Positions 27,220-36,744 of a stretch of DNA of 64,000 bases are shown here, one piece after another; the stretch's first letter is position 1; the number at the start of each line of letters is the position of its first letter. This DNA is from Ruminococcaceae bacterium YAD3003 (GTDB taxonomy: Bacteria > Bacillota > Clostridia > Saccharofermentanales > Saccharofermentanaceae): assembly GCA_900107185.1 (NCBI GenBank), contig FNPA01000001.1, forward strand, positions 1 through 64,000, given 5' to 3'. A program made the position numbers and the translations under genes. Below the pieces are notes generated by a model that ran no database searches, was not told the DNA's origin, and was given only the letters and a program-made list of their open reading frames with translations.

Positions 27220-27265
27220 GCGGCCACCCTTTCCCGGGTGGTCGCTCCTATTTTGGGGACTTTTT
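27220..27265 (+). terminator. Hairpin downstream of the beta-helix lipoprotein gene
   Basis: GCGGCCACCC (27220-27229) pairs with GGGTGGTCGC (27236-27245) over 10 positions including one G-U, with a six-base loop. The T run (27261-27265) lies 15 bases further on, so it is an imperfect terminator, possibly backed by the stronger hairpin at 27313-27332. Confidence 0.5.
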
Positions 27266-27310
27266 AAGTTTCCAAAACTAGCGTCAACCATCGGCATTTT
27301 ACGGATTTAA

Positions 27311-27340
27311 AACCCTCCGGGTTTCCGGAGGGCCTTTTTA
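27311..27340. terminator. Bidirectional terminator between convergent genes
   Basis: CCCTCCGG (27313-27320), loop GTTT, CCGGAGGG (27325-27332), then CCTTTTT on the plus strand and TTTTAAA on the minus strand. It separates the lipoprotein operon from the convergent phosphatase gene, whose stop codon overlaps the T run. Confidence 0.88.
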
Positions 27341-27886
27341 GATGAGTTTTATGAGCTTGCAATTCTCGATGCCGACTTCCCATAGCTTGTCCACGGGTTT
27401 ATTAAAAACCTGGCAAATTATTGCCGAATTCATGGCTCCGTGGCCTACAATAAGGACATCTTTGCCCTCTTTTATCTGAGGATATGCGACTTTTTCAAGG
27501 AAATCCCCTGTTCTTTCGTATAATTCTTCGATACTCTCGGCTCCATTTACTGCTTTGTATCCTGCAGGATTGAAAAATAACTCCCTCACAGGGCATTCAG
27601 GCTTATTAAATACGCCTTCTTCGCCTTCATAAATGCCAAATCCCATCTCCATCAGCCTGTCATCGGTAATGATCGGGATATCTCTTCCTTCCAGGAGCAG
27701 CTTTGCTGTTTCCTGTGCCCTCGTAAGAGGAGAAACATAGCAGACATCGAAATGAACATCTTTATATCGTTCACCGGCATCTTTTGCCATCTTGATTCCT
27801 TCTTCATTTAACGGAATATCTGTTTTGCCCTGGAGCTTATGTCTTAAGTTCCAATCGGTCTTTCCGTGTCTGATTATATAAAGCAT
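27338..27886 (-). CDS. Histidine phosphatase family protein (phosphoglycerate mutase-like)
   Basis: A 182-residue enzyme of the histidine phosphatase superfamily. The RHG motif with nucleophile His7 is in MLYIIRHGKTDWN and the second catalytic His in VGHGAMNSAI. It resembles small phosphatases such as CobC/PhoE-type rather than glycolytic mutase, but the substrate cannot be told. The start at 27886 is chosen because GGAAAGG lies just upstream and the RHG motif should be near the N terminus; an upstream start at 27964 would add 26 unrelated residues. Confidence 0.9.
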   Translation of the reverse strand: MLYIIRHGKTDWNLRHKLQGKTDIPLNEEGIKMAKDAGERYKDVHFDVCYVSPLTRAQETAKLLLEGRDIPIITDDRLMEMGFGIYEGEEGVFNKPECPVRELFFNPAGYKAVNGAESIEELYERTGDFLEKVAYPQIKEGKDVLIVGHGAMNSAIICQVFNKPVDKLWEVGIENCKLIKLI

Positions 27887-27954
27887 TATTAAACCTTTCC
27901 GTTTAAGACTTCTATTTTTCATTTTCCACGCGATATTTTGCCATACAATATTGT

Positions 27955-28012
27955 TCTTAATCAAATCTTAATGTGTTGGAATATTGGATGTTAATGAATT
28001 TATCCGTAGAAT
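27955..28012 (+). promoter_or_regulatory. Promoter of the two-component operon with tandem repeats
   Basis: TTGGAT (27984-27989) and TAGAAT (28007-28012) are 17 bp apart. Upstream of the -35 box are two direct repeats TCTTAAT at 27955-27961 and 27966-27972, an 11-bp period, which is the spacing used by OmpR/PhoB-type regulators. The gene downstream encodes such a regulator, so autoregulation is likely. Confidence 0.6.
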
Positions 28013-28043
28013 TACCGTAGTCAGACACAGGAGAGGTGGAACA

Positions 28044-28742
28044 ATGTACAACATTTTAATTTGTGACGATGACAAAGATATCGTTAACGCTTTGAAGATC
28101 TATTTGCAAAATCCGGATTACAGATTATTCGAAGCACATAACGGTGTCGAGGCCGTGGAAATGACACAAAAAGAAGAGTTTCATCTCATACTGCTTGATA
28201 TTATGATGCCGCAAATGGATGGGATAACAGCGATGTCGAAAATCAGGGAAAAGCACAATATGCCGATCATTATGTTAACGGCCAAATCAGAAGATACGGA
28301 CAAGATATTGGGGCTTACGATCGGGGCTGATGACTATATCACAAAGCCCTTCAACCCTCTGGAGGTTGCAGCCAGAGTCGGATCCCAGCTCAGACGCTAC
28401 ACTAAGCTCGGATCCGGCACTGTCTCAAAAAGTATCCTTCAGGTTGGCTCTATCGAGCTCAACAGCGATACCAAAACAGTCACAGTTGACGGAAATACTG
28501 TAAATCTCACTCCTAAGGAGTTCGATATATTGAAGCTCCTTATGAAAGAGCCCGGAAAAGTTTTCGCGCCTAAGGAAATCTATCTCAAAGTATGGGGTGA
28601 GGATGCCCTGACCGCAGGAGATAACACTGTAGCGGTTCATATCAGACATTTAAGAGAGAAGATCGAGATTACACCGAATGACCCCAGATATATTAAGGTC
28701 ATCTTCGGCCAGGGTTATAAGATCGAGAAGGGGAGAAACTAA
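28044..28742 (+). CDS. OmpR-family response regulator
   Basis: A 232-residue regulator with receiver domain 1-120 (acidic pocket CDDD at 7-10, phosphoacceptor Asp52 in LLDIMMPQMDG, Lys in TKPFNP) and a winged-helix C-terminal domain of the OmpR/PhoB type (GNTVNLTPKEFDILKLL, then VAVHIRHLREKI). The start at 28044 is supported by AGGAGAGGTGG upstream. The stop codon overlaps the kinase start by one base. It resembles VanR-like regulators by eye, but the target genes are not evident. Confidence 0.94.
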   Translation: MYNILICDDDKDIVNALKIYLQNPDYRLFEAHNGVEAVEMTQKEEFHLILLDIMMPQMDGITAMSKIREKHNMPIIMLTAKSEDTDKILGLTIGADDYITKPFNPLEVAARVGSQLRRYTKLGSGTVSKSILQVGSIELNSDTKTVTVDGNTVNLTPKEFDILKLLMKEPGKVFAPKEIYLKVWGEDALTAGDNTVAVHIRHLREKIEITPNDPRYIKVIFGQGYKIEKGRN

Positions 28743-30655
28743 TGGAAAAGAAGAGCAAACAGTTTTTAAGGACAATACCGGGAAAATTCCTGCTGTTCCT
28801 TATTATCAACATCTTAGGGATGACTGCTTTCGGCTGTGTATGTGCTTCGGCAGTATGCATACAGGAAGATTTTTACGATATAACCGAAGAGGAATACTAT
28901 CAGACAAAGGACGATTCATTCATATACTATAATGCGATTGCTGAAACGGAGAATCTCGTTGGCATCAATAATTATCATGTCGAAAACATGAGCATCGAAG
29001 TTAAAGACGAAGACGGAAAACTGATCGCATCCACACGTGATTATAAAGATGTTTCAGTAGCTGCAGGCAAATCCGGTGAATTCGCGAATTATAAGCTCTA
29101 CACATTCGACATGAACCTTGTTTATGGCGAAGACGGAGAATACAAACACTCTCATGACAGTTATTCAGAGCCGGGCGACGTAGTAGTTAAAGCCACAGTC
29201 AATGTTTATGCCAATACAGAAGCCTTAACACAATTCTCCGCATTTGACAGACAGATTGTCCATTTGGTTATAAGCAGCCGCTATATAATCTACCCCATTG
29301 GCATATTATCCGTGATCGCAGCTATTGCTGCATTTGTAGCTCTTATGTGCGTCACCGGTAAAAAGCCGGGTTCGGAAGAGATTGCTTTGGGGCCTGTCGG
29401 AAGAATTCCTTTCGATCTTCTTGTTGCTGGTTTTATTTTCGTTTCATATGTCGGAGTGTTCATCGCAGGATCTGCTCCCGGAAGATTTGAGATCATCTTC
29501 GGCATATTGTTGATCTTTTTGGTCATGAACATGATGCTCGGATTATGCGTAACCTTTGCAGCAAGAGTTAAGCTTCGCACACTTATCAAGGGATTGCTCA
29601 TCTATAAAATCATCATGCTGATCGGAAAATTCTTTAAGCTCATTATCAAGGGAATCCTTTCGATTCCTCTTATCTGGAGAACGGTACTTATCTTTGGCGG
29701 AATTTCATTTTTTGAGATCATTGTTATGGCCGCTTCAGGTTTTGAATCAGATGTAATCTCAATCGGCTGGTTTTTCGAAAAGCTCTTACTCGGTCCTGCT
29801 ATTCTCTACATCGCGCTCATGCTCAGAAAACTTAAGATCGCAGGTGACAAGTTAGCTGCAGGCGATATCACTTACCGTGCAAGCACCAAAGGACTCTGGG
29901 GCGATTTCAAAAAGCATGCTGTTAATCTCAACGCAGTATCTGATTCAGTAACGATCGCAGTAGAAGAAAGACTTAAGTCCGAGCGCATGAAGACAGAACT
30001 CATCACTAATGTTTCGCACGACATAAAGACACCTCTTACTTCTATTATCAATTACGCTTCATTGATGGGTACAACTGACCCCTCCGACCCTAAGATGAGC
30101 GAATACTCAGAAGTAGTCGTAAGACAGTCAGAAAAGCTTAAGAGGCTTATCGAGGACCTCGTTGAAGCATCCAAAGCTTCAACAGGAAACCTCGAGATCG
30201 TTCCCGCTCCTCTGGACTGCTGTACATTCGTATCGCAGACCGCTGGTGAATATAAGGAAAAGATTGAGAATGCAGGTTTAACTCTTGTTACTAACGCACC
30301 TGAAGAACCTGTAATGATCATGGCTGACGGCAGACGCATGATGAGAATCTACGATAATCTCATGAATAACATCTGCAAATATTCGCAGCCCGGAACCAGA
30401 GTTTACCTTACACTTGAGGTAATCAATGGTGTTGCTGTTACAACATTTAAAAACACTTCCAGTGCTGAACTCAATATCAGTGCGGACGAGCTCGTTGAGA
30501 GATTCGTCAGAGGTGACCAGTCACGTAATACTGAAGGTAACGGTTTGGGATTATCTATTGCGAAGAGCATGACTGAGCTTCAGGGCGGAAAGTTTAATAT
30601 AGATATAGACGGTGACCTCTTTAAAGTAACCTTATCATTCCCGTTTACCGTCTGA
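28742..30655 (+). CDS. Sensor histidine kinase
   Basis: A 637-residue HisKA-type kinase. A first membrane helix (15-40) and extracytoplasmic region to about 178 are followed by an unusually large membrane block with about five helices (181-205, 225-243, 250-275, 285-300, 310-335, 345-362). A HAMP-like stretch, the H box with His426 in NVSHDIKTPLTS, and N and G boxes (NGLGLSIAKSM) follow. It is translationally coupled to the regulator upstream. The signal is unknown; the multi-helix sensor suggests membrane or envelope state. Confidence 0.92.
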   Translation: MEKKSKQFLRTIPGKFLLFLIINILGMTAFGCVCASAVCIQEDFYDITEEEYYQTKDDSFIYYNAIAETENLVGINNYHVENMSIEVKDEDGKLIASTRDYKDVSVAAGKSGEFANYKLYTFDMNLVYGEDGEYKHSHDSYSEPGDVVVKATVNVYANTEALTQFSAFDRQIVHLVISSRYIIYPIGILSVIAAIAAFVALMCVTGKKPGSEEIALGPVGRIPFDLLVAGFIFVSYVGVFIAGSAPGRFEIIFGILLIFLVMNMMLGLCVTFAARVKLRTLIKGLLIYKIIMLIGKFFKLIIKGILSIPLIWRTVLIFGGISFFEIIVMAASGFESDVISIGWFFEKLLLGPAILYIALMLRKLKIAGDKLAAGDITYRASTKGLWGDFKKHAVNLNAVSDSVTIAVEERLKSERMKTELITNVSHDIKTPLTSIINYASLMGTTDPSDPKMSEYSEVVVRQSEKLKRLIEDLVEASKASTGNLEIVPAPLDCCTFVSQTAGEYKEKIENAGLTLVTNAPEEPVMIMADGRRMMRIYDNLMNNICKYSQPGTRVYLTLEVINGVAVTTFKNTSSAELNISADELVERFVRGDQSRNTEGNGLGLSIAKSMTELQGGKFNIDIDGDLFKVTLSFPFTV

Positions 30656-30680
30656 CCGGTTCATATAAGATACACCACAT

Positions 30681-30717
30681 ACAAAAGGCTGTCTCGTTTA
30701 TGAGGCAGCCCTTTTGT
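30681..30717. terminator. Bidirectional terminator
   Basis: ACAAAAGGCTGTCTC pairs with GAGGCAGCCCTTTTGT across the loop GTTTAT with one bulge, giving A and T flanks on both sides. It separates the convergent kinase and DUF2974 genes. Confidence 0.85.
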
Positions 30718-30719
30718 TA

Positions 30720-31877
30720 TCAGTTTTGTTTTTTAATGTTGGCTACCAGAGCCAGTTTTTCTTTTCCTTCTTCTATCCGTTCCTTAACGACGCTGTCCCT
30801 AAGGATATTGATATTAACGAAGAACAGTTTAACGAGAGTCCTTACCTTTGCGCCTGATTCATTTCTGATCTCACGCATCCTGACGATCATGTCCTTCGTG
30901 CCTTTAACGCCGACCTGTGTAAGCATGCTGAGGTTCTCGCATCCTGACGCCTCGAAAACAGAGAACAGTTCATCAACAAACACCTTTCTGTCTTCAAATG
31001 TCATCTCAGCGAGCCACCCTGACATCGTCTCGTCGAACAGGTCACTTATCATGTCTGTCGAAGAGCATATTTCAAATTGCTTTCCTTCCATCTGCCATGA
31101 CAACGGATCATGCTGCATTATTCCCAATTCAGTACTCTTTACTACTATCGGGTCAACAGTGTTTTCGAGAAGACGGCCAACAATTGAACTCTCAGGTATT
31201 ATCTTGGTTATCTTGTGACGGATACTCTTAAACTGTTCAGATTCCATTGCTTCATGGTTGAATCCGGGGCCGTCAAAATTGTAGATGCTCTCGATCCTGG
31301 ATGTCAGATCTGAATTGGCTGCCAGTGCAGCATACACAGCCAGATGTCCACCCTTTGAATGTCCGCCCAAACGGATCTTATCGAGTCTGCCCTTCATTAC
31401 TTTCTGAAGATACAAAGCGGCTTCGCTCTCAGCGGGAACTGTCATGAAACTTAAATTGAAGTCTTCCTTCCAGCCGATTATCGTATCGTCCGTACCGCGG
31501 AAAGATATGAAAACTCCGCCGTCAGACGTGTCTATTTCAACTGCCGCAAACTGGATCTCACGTGATATATCCGTATCATCAACATAATTCGAGAGATAAG
31601 CGTTTTTAAATCTCTCGGACTGTCCTAATGCCCTGAGCATCGATGGAGCAAACTTGATAAATGATTTATCTTGGGCGAGTTCTTCTGCAGAGTGCAAAGA
31701 GAAAAACTTCTCTGAAGCCTTCTCGATAGTAAGTTTGCCTTGTGATTTTGGAGGGACGACCTTATCAAAATTAACATATGACAAACAGGACAGTATCAGT
31801 GCATCGATACTGTTAAATGGATCCTGCTCGAAAGTAAGATCGCCACGCCATGCAATGTAATCCAAAAGATTGCCCAT
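30720..31877 (-). CDS. DUF2974 alpha/beta-hydrolase-fold protein
   Basis: A 385-residue protein of the DUF2974 (Mbeg1-like) family. The lipase-type nucleophile elbow is GGHSKGGHLA with Ser174, preceded by the FRGTDDTIIGWKEDFNL segment that is typical of class 3 lipase-like folds. No signal peptide or membrane helix is seen, so it is probably cytoplasmic. The substrate is not known. It ends next to the bidirectional terminator and lies divergent to nothing obvious: the gene upstream on this strand is separated by the S10-spc terminator. Confidence 0.88.
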   Translation of the reverse strand: MGNLLDYIAWRGDLTFEQDPFNSIDALILSCLSYVNFDKVVPPKSQGKLTIEKASEKFFSLHSAEELAQDKSFIKFAPSMLRALGQSERFKNAYLSNYVDDTDISREIQFAAVEIDTSDGGVFISFRGTDDTIIGWKEDFNLSFMTVPAESEAALYLQKVMKGRLDKIRLGGHSKGGHLAVYAALAANSDLTSRIESIYNFDGPGFNHEAMESEQFKSIRHKITKIIPESSIVGRLLENTVDPIVVKSTELGIMQHDPLSWQMEGKQFEICSSTDMISDLFDETMSGWLAEMTFEDRKVFVDELFSVFEASGCENLSMLTQVGVKGTKDMIVRMREIRNESGAKVRTLVKLFFVNINILRDSVVKERIEEGKEKLALVANIKKQN

Positions 31878-31912
31878 ATCTTAATTATAGTCCGTTTCCG
31901 GAAATATAAAAG

Positions 31913-31944
31913 AAAGAGGTTGCCTCATATGAGACAACCTCTTT
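31913..31944 (-). terminator. Terminator of the S10-spc operon
   Basis: AAAGAGGTTGCCTCAT pairs with ATGAGACAACCTCTTT with one mismatch, followed by CTTTTATATTT on the minus strand. It stands 26 bp after the secY stop codon, so the operon ends here and adk, map and infA are not linked downstream. Confidence 0.85.
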
Positions 31945-31969
31945 AAGTTTCTTTTAAAGCAGTATTAAC

Positions 31970-33313
31970 TTACCTTCTGCCTGTCTTGATCGTAAGATCT
32001 TCCAGGAATCCCTTAGGACTTCTAACCTCAAGTTCACCTTCAACCTGAACGATGAGATCGTTAGCAACACCTGTAAGGATCAATACGGATGTACCTGCGA
32101 ACCAAACGTTCTGGAAACCTGAAATGATACCGATAATTGTCGGAACAATGCAGACGAGAACGAGGAAGATTGCCTCCATCCAATTGAGTCTGTAAGCTGT
32201 TGTCTTAATAAAGTCTGTAGTAGGCTTACCTGATCTGATACCGTTGATCATACCACCGTTCTTTGTGATGTTATTAGCAATCTCAATGGGGTGGAAGTTG
32301 ATTGCGGTATAGAAGAAAGTAAATGCAATGATAAGAAGGAAGTAAATTACATAATACCAGGGGCTACCTGTAAAGCTCTGCTTGAACCACATTGCAACCT
32401 TGTTTGTACTATTGCTAAGGAACAAAGTAACAACAATGTTAGGGATTGCAAGGAGTGACATAGCAAAGATAACAGGCATAACACCGGACATATTAACCTT
32501 GAGAGGAATGTAGTCCTTATTACCACCGCGCTGCTGTCTGCCGATAACCTTCTTTGAGTACTGCACGGGAATTCTTCTCTCTGCATTCTGTACATAGAGA
32601 ACGAATACGATAATTGCTACAGAAATAACTGCAACAAGAACGAATACAAGAATTCCAACGATAGTTCCTAAAACAGGATTATCGATCTTGGTGCTGACAT
32701 CAACGCTCTTCGCATAAAGTGTCTTTACCATGTCAGGAAGACGTGTAACGATACCTGCGAAGATGATCATTGATACACCATTACCGATACCCTTATCGTT
32801 AATCTTCTCACCTAAGAAAACTACGATAGCGGCACCTGCTGTAAAGGAAGCTACTACAACGCCGGCATTAAGCCAAGTAGGAAGAGTTCCGTTGAGCGCC
32901 GTACGTGTAGAATAGCAGAACAGGCTGGCCTGAACCAATGCCAGACCGATAGCCGAATAACGCGTAATCTTATCCATCTTCTTTCTGCCGGACTCACCCT
33001 CTTTTGAGAGATCTTCCAACTTAGGAATAACGACAGTTAAGAGCTGGATGATGATTGATGCATTAATGTAAGGAGATACACCCATGGACAGGATTGACGC
33101 GTGGTAGAGTCCACCACCGGAAATGATGTCCATGATGCTGCCGAGCTGACCCCACTGACGGATAAGGGTGGTGAACTTGTCACCATCGATACCCGGTACA
33201 GGAACGAGGCCGCCGAGCATAAAGATCCCCAGGATCATGAAGGTATAGAGCAGCCTTTTACGTATAGACTCTACACGAAAAGCATTTACTGCAGTATCAA
33301 AAATACCGTTCAT
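31970..33313 (-). CDS. secY: Protein translocase subunit SecY
   Basis: The central channel of the Sec translocon, 447 residues with ten predicted membrane helices. The family segments GVSPYINASIIIQLL and the cytoplasmic loop YSKKVIGRQQRGGNKDYIPLKVN are present. The C-terminal part reads FLEDLTIKTGRR. It is the last gene of the ribosomal operon, starting 5 bp after rplO. The usual following genes adk-map are absent, replaced by a terminator. Confidence 0.98.
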   Translation of the reverse strand: MNGIFDTAVNAFRVESIRKRLLYTFMILGIFMLGGLVPVPGIDGDKFTTLIRQWGQLGSIMDIISGGGLYHASILSMGVSPYINASIIIQLLTVVIPKLEDLSKEGESGRKKMDKITRYSAIGLALVQASLFCYSTRTALNGTLPTWLNAGVVVASFTAGAAIVVFLGEKINDKGIGNGVSMIIFAGIVTRLPDMVKTLYAKSVDVSTKIDNPVLGTIVGILVFVLVAVISVAIIVFVLYVQNAERRIPVQYSKKVIGRQQRGGNKDYIPLKVNMSGVMPVIFAMSLLAIPNIVVTLFLSNSTNKVAMWFKQSFTGSPWYYVIYFLLIIAFTFFYTAINFHPIEIANNITKNGGMINGIRSGKPTTDFIKTTAYRLNWMEAIFLVLVCIVPTIIGIISGFQNVWFAGTSVLILTGVANDLIVQVEGELEVRSPKGFLEDLTIKTGRR

Positions 33314-33318
33314 GCCTA

Positions 33319-33762
33319 TTAACCCTCCGTAGCCGTGCCTCCGGCCTTTTCAATCTTTTCCTTAGCTGAAGCTGTGAACTTAGCAGCTGTTACATCGAGC
33401 TTCTTAGAGAGCTCACCGTTGCCGAGGATCTTGACGCCATCATTGTTCTTAGGAAGTGTGATAACGCCCTTCTCAGCGAGTGCCTTAGCATCTACTGCTG
33501 TTCCGTTATCGAAAACTTCAAGATCACTAACGTTTACTTCAATGTAAGCAGGAGCAAATCTCTTGTTGTTGAAGCCTCTCTTAGGGAGTCTTCTGTAAAG
33601 GGGCATCTGACCACCTTCGAATCCGGGTCTTACGCCGCCGCCTGAACGTGCATTCTGACCCTTGTGACCACGGCCGGAAGTCTTTCCGTTACCTGATCCG
33701 GGACCTCTGCCCTTACGATATGCCTTTTCGTTGCCTGCGGAAGTCATTTCATTGAGCTTCAT
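33319..33762 (-). CDS. rplO: 50S ribosomal protein L15
   Basis: Has 147 residues with the expected Gly/Arg-rich N terminus ([23 protein letters not shown]) and the globular C-terminal part. Binds 23S rRNA late in large-subunit assembly. It lies between rpmD (12-bp gap) and secY, the standard spc order. Confidence 0.98.
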   Translation of the reverse strand: MKLNEMTSAGNEKAYRKGRGPGSGNGKTSGRGHKGQNARSGGGVRPGFEGGQMPLYRRLPKRGFNNKRFAPAYIEVNVSDLEVFDNGTAVDAKALAEKGVITLPKNNDGVKILGNGELSKKLDVTAAKFTASAKEKIEKAGGTATEG

Positions 33763-33774
33763 GTGGCACCTCCA

Positions 33775-33954
33775 TTAATTCTCTTCTACGGCTACGTAGT
33801 TAACAGCCTTTTTGATCATGCCGCGTGTAGCCTCATTGTCAGCCTTCTCAACAGTCTGACCAATCTTTCTCAAGCCCAGAGCTCTGATTGTAGCCTTCTC
33901 GGACTCTCTTGCCTTATTTGTGCTTTTGACAAGCTTAATCTTAATGTTAGCCAT
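33775..33954 (-). CDS. rpmD: 50S ribosomal protein L30
   Basis: Fifty-nine residues beginning MANIKIKLVKSTNKARESEK and containing RALGLRKIGQTVEK, the L30 signature. It fills the gap between rpsE and rplO, as in other Firmicutes. The start ATG at 33954 follows GGAGG closely; the stop is at 33775-33777. It is a normal-length bacterial L30. Confidence 0.97.
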   Translation of the reverse strand: MANIKIKLVKSTNKARESEKATIRALGLRKIGQTVEKADNEATRGMIKKAVNYVAVEEN

Positions 33955-33971
33955 TTTGAGTTCCGGCCTCC

Positions 33972-34490
33972 TTACTTAATCTCGTCAACAGACTTGCCGC
34001 GAAGTCTTGCAACTTCCTCAGCTGACTTCAAGGACTTAAGACCCTCGATTGTAGCGTTGACCATATTGTTAGGATTGTTGGATCCGATAGATTTTGTACG
34101 GATGTCTGTGATACCTGCGAGCTCGCATACTGAACGAACAGGACCACCAGCGATAACACCGGTACCGTTTGCAGCAGGCTTCATAACGATCTGAGCTGCA
34201 GCAAATTCGCCGAGTGTCTCGTGAGGGATAGTACCGTTAACGATAGAAACATCAACGATGTTCTTCTTAGCTTCTTCGATACCCTTTCTGATAGCATCCG
34301 GAACCTCGGTAGACTTACCGATGCCCTTACCTACACGGCCTTTTCTGTCACCGATAACTACGAGAGCAGCAAATCTCATGTTCTTACCGCCCTTAACAGT
34401 CTTGGAAACACGGCTGATGTGGATAACGCGCTCTTCGAACTCCTTATCCTTCTTCTCTTCTCTTGAAATGTTCTTAGACTCTAAAGCCAT
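33972..34490 (-). CDS. rpsE: 30S ribosomal protein S5
   Basis: Has 172 residues: the double-stranded RNA-binding domain ([19 protein letters not shown], then [14 protein letters not shown]) and the C-terminal fold [26 protein letters not shown]5 contributes to decoding accuracy and the mRNA helicase site. A charged N-terminal tail of about 20 residues is normal for Firmicutes. Confidence 0.98.
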   Translation of the reverse strand: MALESKNISREEKKDKEFEERVIHISRVSKTVKGGKNMRFAALVVIGDRKGRVGKGIGKSTEVPDAIRKGIEEAKKNIVDVSIVNGTIPHETLGEFAAAQIVMKPAANGTGVIAGGPVRSVCELAGITDIRTKSIGSNNPNNMVNATIEGLKSLKSAEEVARLRGKSVDEIK

Positions 34491-34508
34491 CTAATTTGCT
34501 CCTCCCGA

Positions 34509-34877
34509 TTAGAATGAGAGACCGGCTTCTCTTGCCGCCTCTGCCAAAGCCTGTACTCTTCCGTGATAGAGATATCCGCCACGGTCAAATACTACGTCCT
34601 TGATATCCTTGGCAATAGCGCGCTCACCGATAAGCTTACCAACAGCTGTTGCTGCCTCGATGTTGCTGCCAACGGATACGGAGCCCTTGATCTCCTTGTC
34701 GAGCGTAGAAGCGCTAACAAGAGTAACTCCCTTTGTATCATCGATGATCTGAGCGTAAATGTGGCTGTTGCTTCTATATACGCAAAGACGAGGGCACTCT
34801 GTCGTTCCAGAAATCTTCTTTCTTACACGAACATGCTTTCTCTTACGAATTTCATTTTTATCAATTCTACCAATCAT
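34509..34877 (-). CDS. rplR: 50S ribosomal protein L18
   Basis: Has 122 residues with the basic N terminus ([15 protein letters not shown]), the L18 core [18 protein letters not shown] and the ending [25 protein letters not shown]. Binds 5S rRNA with L5. It is 23 bp downstream of rplF. Confidence 0.98.
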   Translation of the reverse strand: MIGRIDKNEIRKRKHVRVRKKISGTTECPRLCVYRSNSHIYAQIIDDTKGVTLVSASTLDKEIKGSVSVGSNIEAATAVGKLIGERAIAKDIKDVVFDRGGYLYHGRVQALAEAAREAGLSF

Positions 34878-34900
34878 GTTGAATAAACCCCCTTTGCGCC

Positions 34901-35440
34901 TTACTTCTTAGCACCGGTCTTACCTTCCTTGATGATAAGGTGCTCGCCGGCATACTTGATACCCTTGCCCTTATAAACATCAGGAACTCTGAGAGAACGG
35001 ATCTTTGCTGCTGTCTCGCCTACGAGCTGCTTATCAGCGCCCTGTACGATGACCTGATTATCTTTGACATCGATTGTGATGCCAGCGGGTTCAACCATCT
35101 CGATAGGATGTGAATAACCGAGGTTAAATGTAACCTTATTTCCAGCCTTAGTAGCTCTGTAACCTACACCATTGATTTCCAATGTCTTTGTGAAACCCTC
35201 GTGTACGCCTGTTACCATGTTCTGGATAAGAGCTCTAGTAAGACCATGGAGTGAACGGTGATTCTTATCGTCGGAAGGACGAGTAACGAGAATCTGACCA
35301 TCCTCCAGCTTTACTGTGATGTCGGGATGAACATCAAGTGAGAGCTCTGCTTTGCCGCCCTTAACTGTAACGTGCTGACCATCGATCTTTACATCGACGC
35401 CGGCGGGAACAGCTATGGGCAATCTGCCGATTCTTGACAT
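34901..35440 (-). CDS. rplF: 50S ribosomal protein L6
   Basis: Has 179 residues with the duplicated L6 fold: [15 protein letters not shown] at the start and the conserved C-terminal [19 protein letters not shown]. It is placed near the sarcin-ricin region of the large subunit. The preceding gap to rpsH is about 110 bp, longer than most in this operon, and contains two small hairpins. Confidence 0.98.
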   Translation of the reverse strand: MSRIGRLPIAVPAGVDVKIDGQHVTVKGGKAELSLDVHPDITVKLEDGQILVTRPSDDKNHRSLHGLTRALIQNMVTGVHEGFTKTLEINGVGYRATKAGNKVTFNLGYSHPIEMVEPAGITIDVKDNQVIVQGADKQLVGETAAKIRSLRVPDVYKGKGIKYAGEHLIIKEGKTGAKK

Positions 35441-35549
35441 ATAAATTTTCCTCCTGCTCTTAAGATTTAACCTCCGGTCGGGTATGTCGCCCGTCCCGGG
35501 GCTTTTCAGAGATGTATTTCTTTAGAAGATTATTTGAACCTTCTAAAAA
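35441..35549 (-). promoter_or_regulatory. Structured gap between rpsH and rplF
   Basis: Two hairpins are visible on the minus strand: TTAGAAG pairing with CTTCTAA (within 35522-35546) and CGGG-CGACATA-CCCG further on, before the rplF ribosome binding site. No T run follows either. They may mark an mRNA processing site or a protein-binding control element; nothing in the sequence decides this. Confidence 0.35.
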
Positions 35550-35945
35550 TTACCAAATATAAGCGAGAACTTCGCCGCCTACGCCGAGCTTTCTAGCCTG
35601 CTTATCAGTCATAACACCCTTAGATGTAGAGATGATAGCAACGCCTAAGCCATTGAGTACGCGAGGCAGATTCTCCTTATCCGCATAAGTACGAAGACCG
35701 GGCTTGGAGATTCTCTTGATTCCTGTGATAACGGGCTTTCTGCCGGAATACTTGAGAGTGATTCTGATGATACCCTGAGTATTTCCCTCGAGTGTCTCGA
35801 ACTTCTCAATATATCCTTCGTCAAGGAGAATCTGAGCAATAGCCTTCTTCATGTTGGACTGGGGAACGTCAACTGTGGCGTGTCCTGCAGTACCGGCATT
35901 GCGGATTCTTGTAAGCATATCTGCGATTGCATCTGTAATCTGCAT
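35550..35945 (-). CDS. rpsH: 30S ribosomal protein S8
   Basis: Has 131 residues, starting [17 protein letters not shown] and ending [22 protein letters not shown], both strongly conserved. A primary binder of 16S rRNA helix 21, and in E. coli the translational repressor of the spc operon. Here it lies between rpsN and rplF in standard order. Confidence 0.98.
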   Translation of the reverse strand: MQITDAIADMLTRIRNAGTAGHATVDVPQSNMKKAIAQILLDEGYIEKFETLEGNTQGIIRITLKYSGRKPVITGIKRISKPGLRTYADKENLPRVLNGLGVAIISTSKGVMTDKQARKLGVGGEVLAYIW

Positions 35946-35997
35946 AATTCTTCCTCCTGTTAAATATGGACAGTTCTAATTCTTAAGAAAGAAACTG

Positions 35998-36183
35998 TTA
36001 CCAGCTTGCCTTTCTTACGCCCGGAATCTCTCCCTTGTATGCCAAATCGCGGAAGCAGAGACGGCAGATGCCGTACTTACGGATATAAGCATGAGGTCTT
36101 CCGCAGATCTTGCAGCGGTTGTGCTGCTGAGTGGAAAACTTGGGTGTCTTCTGAGACTTAAGAATCATTGACTTCTTTGCCAT
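35998..36183 (-). CDS. rpsN: 30S ribosomal protein S14, zinc-binding type
   Basis: Sixty-one residues with two CxxC pairs (CKIC and CRLC), the zinc-ribbon form usual in Firmicutes, rather than the longer zinc-free form made under zinc shortage. The ending [11 protein letters not shown] is typical. Located between rplE and rpsH. Confidence 0.98.
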   Translation of the reverse strand: MAKKSMILKSQKTPKFSTQQHNRCKICGRPHAYIRKYGICRLCFRDLAYKGEIPGVRKASW

Positions 36184-36201
36184 GTGTTATTCTCCTCCAA
36201 A

Positions 36202-36741
36202 TTACTTGCGGAAAGGCATGCCCAAGAGCTTCAGGAGCTCGAATGCCTCTTCGTCTGTTCCGGCAGTAGTAACAATGATGATGTCCATACCGCGAATCTT
36301 GTCAATCTTATCGTAGTCGATTTCAGGGAACATGAGCTGCTCCTTGATACCCATCGCATAGTTGCCGTGTCCGTCGAAGGAATTGGGATTGATTCCGCGG
36401 AAGTCACGTACACGGGGAAGAGCAAGGCTGATGAGCTTATCGAGGAAGTAATACATATTATCGCCTCTCAAAGTAACCTTGCATCCGATCTTCATGCCCT
36501 CTCTGAGCTTGAAGGCTGCGATTGACTTTGTTGCTGTGGTAGCTACAGGCTTCTGACCTGCGATGATGCCCATGTCACGCATAGCGCTCTCAAGAGCCTT
36601 CGGGTTATCCTTAACCTCGCCAACACCCATGTTGAGGACGATCTTGTCGACCTTCGGAATCTGCATAGGTGAGCTGTACTTAAACTTCTCCTGAAGTGCA
36701 GGTGCTACTTCGGAAACGTACTTATCTTTTAATCTGGTCAT
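36202..36741 (-). CDS. rplE: 50S ribosomal protein L5
   Basis: Has 179 residues with the L5 signatures [27 protein letters not shown] and the C-terminal [19 protein letters not shown]. Binds 5S rRNA and contacts the P-site tRNA. It starts 3 bp after the rplX stop. Confidence 0.98.
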   Translation of the reverse strand: MTRLKDKYVSEVAPALQEKFKYSSPMQIPKVDKIVLNMGVGEVKDNPKALESAMRDMGIIAGQKPVATTATKSIAAFKLREGMKIGCKVTLRGDNMYYFLDKLISLALPRVRDFRGINPNSFDGHGNYAMGIKEQLMFPEIDYDKIDKIRGMDIIIVTTAGTDEEAFELLKLLGMPFRK

Positions 36742-36744
36742 TGA

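Noticed and set aside
30720..31877. Reading the DUF2974 gene as a classical secreted lipase
   Set aside because: There is no signal peptide, and the GGHSKGG elbow with its surrounding sequence fits DUF2974 better than secreted lipase families.
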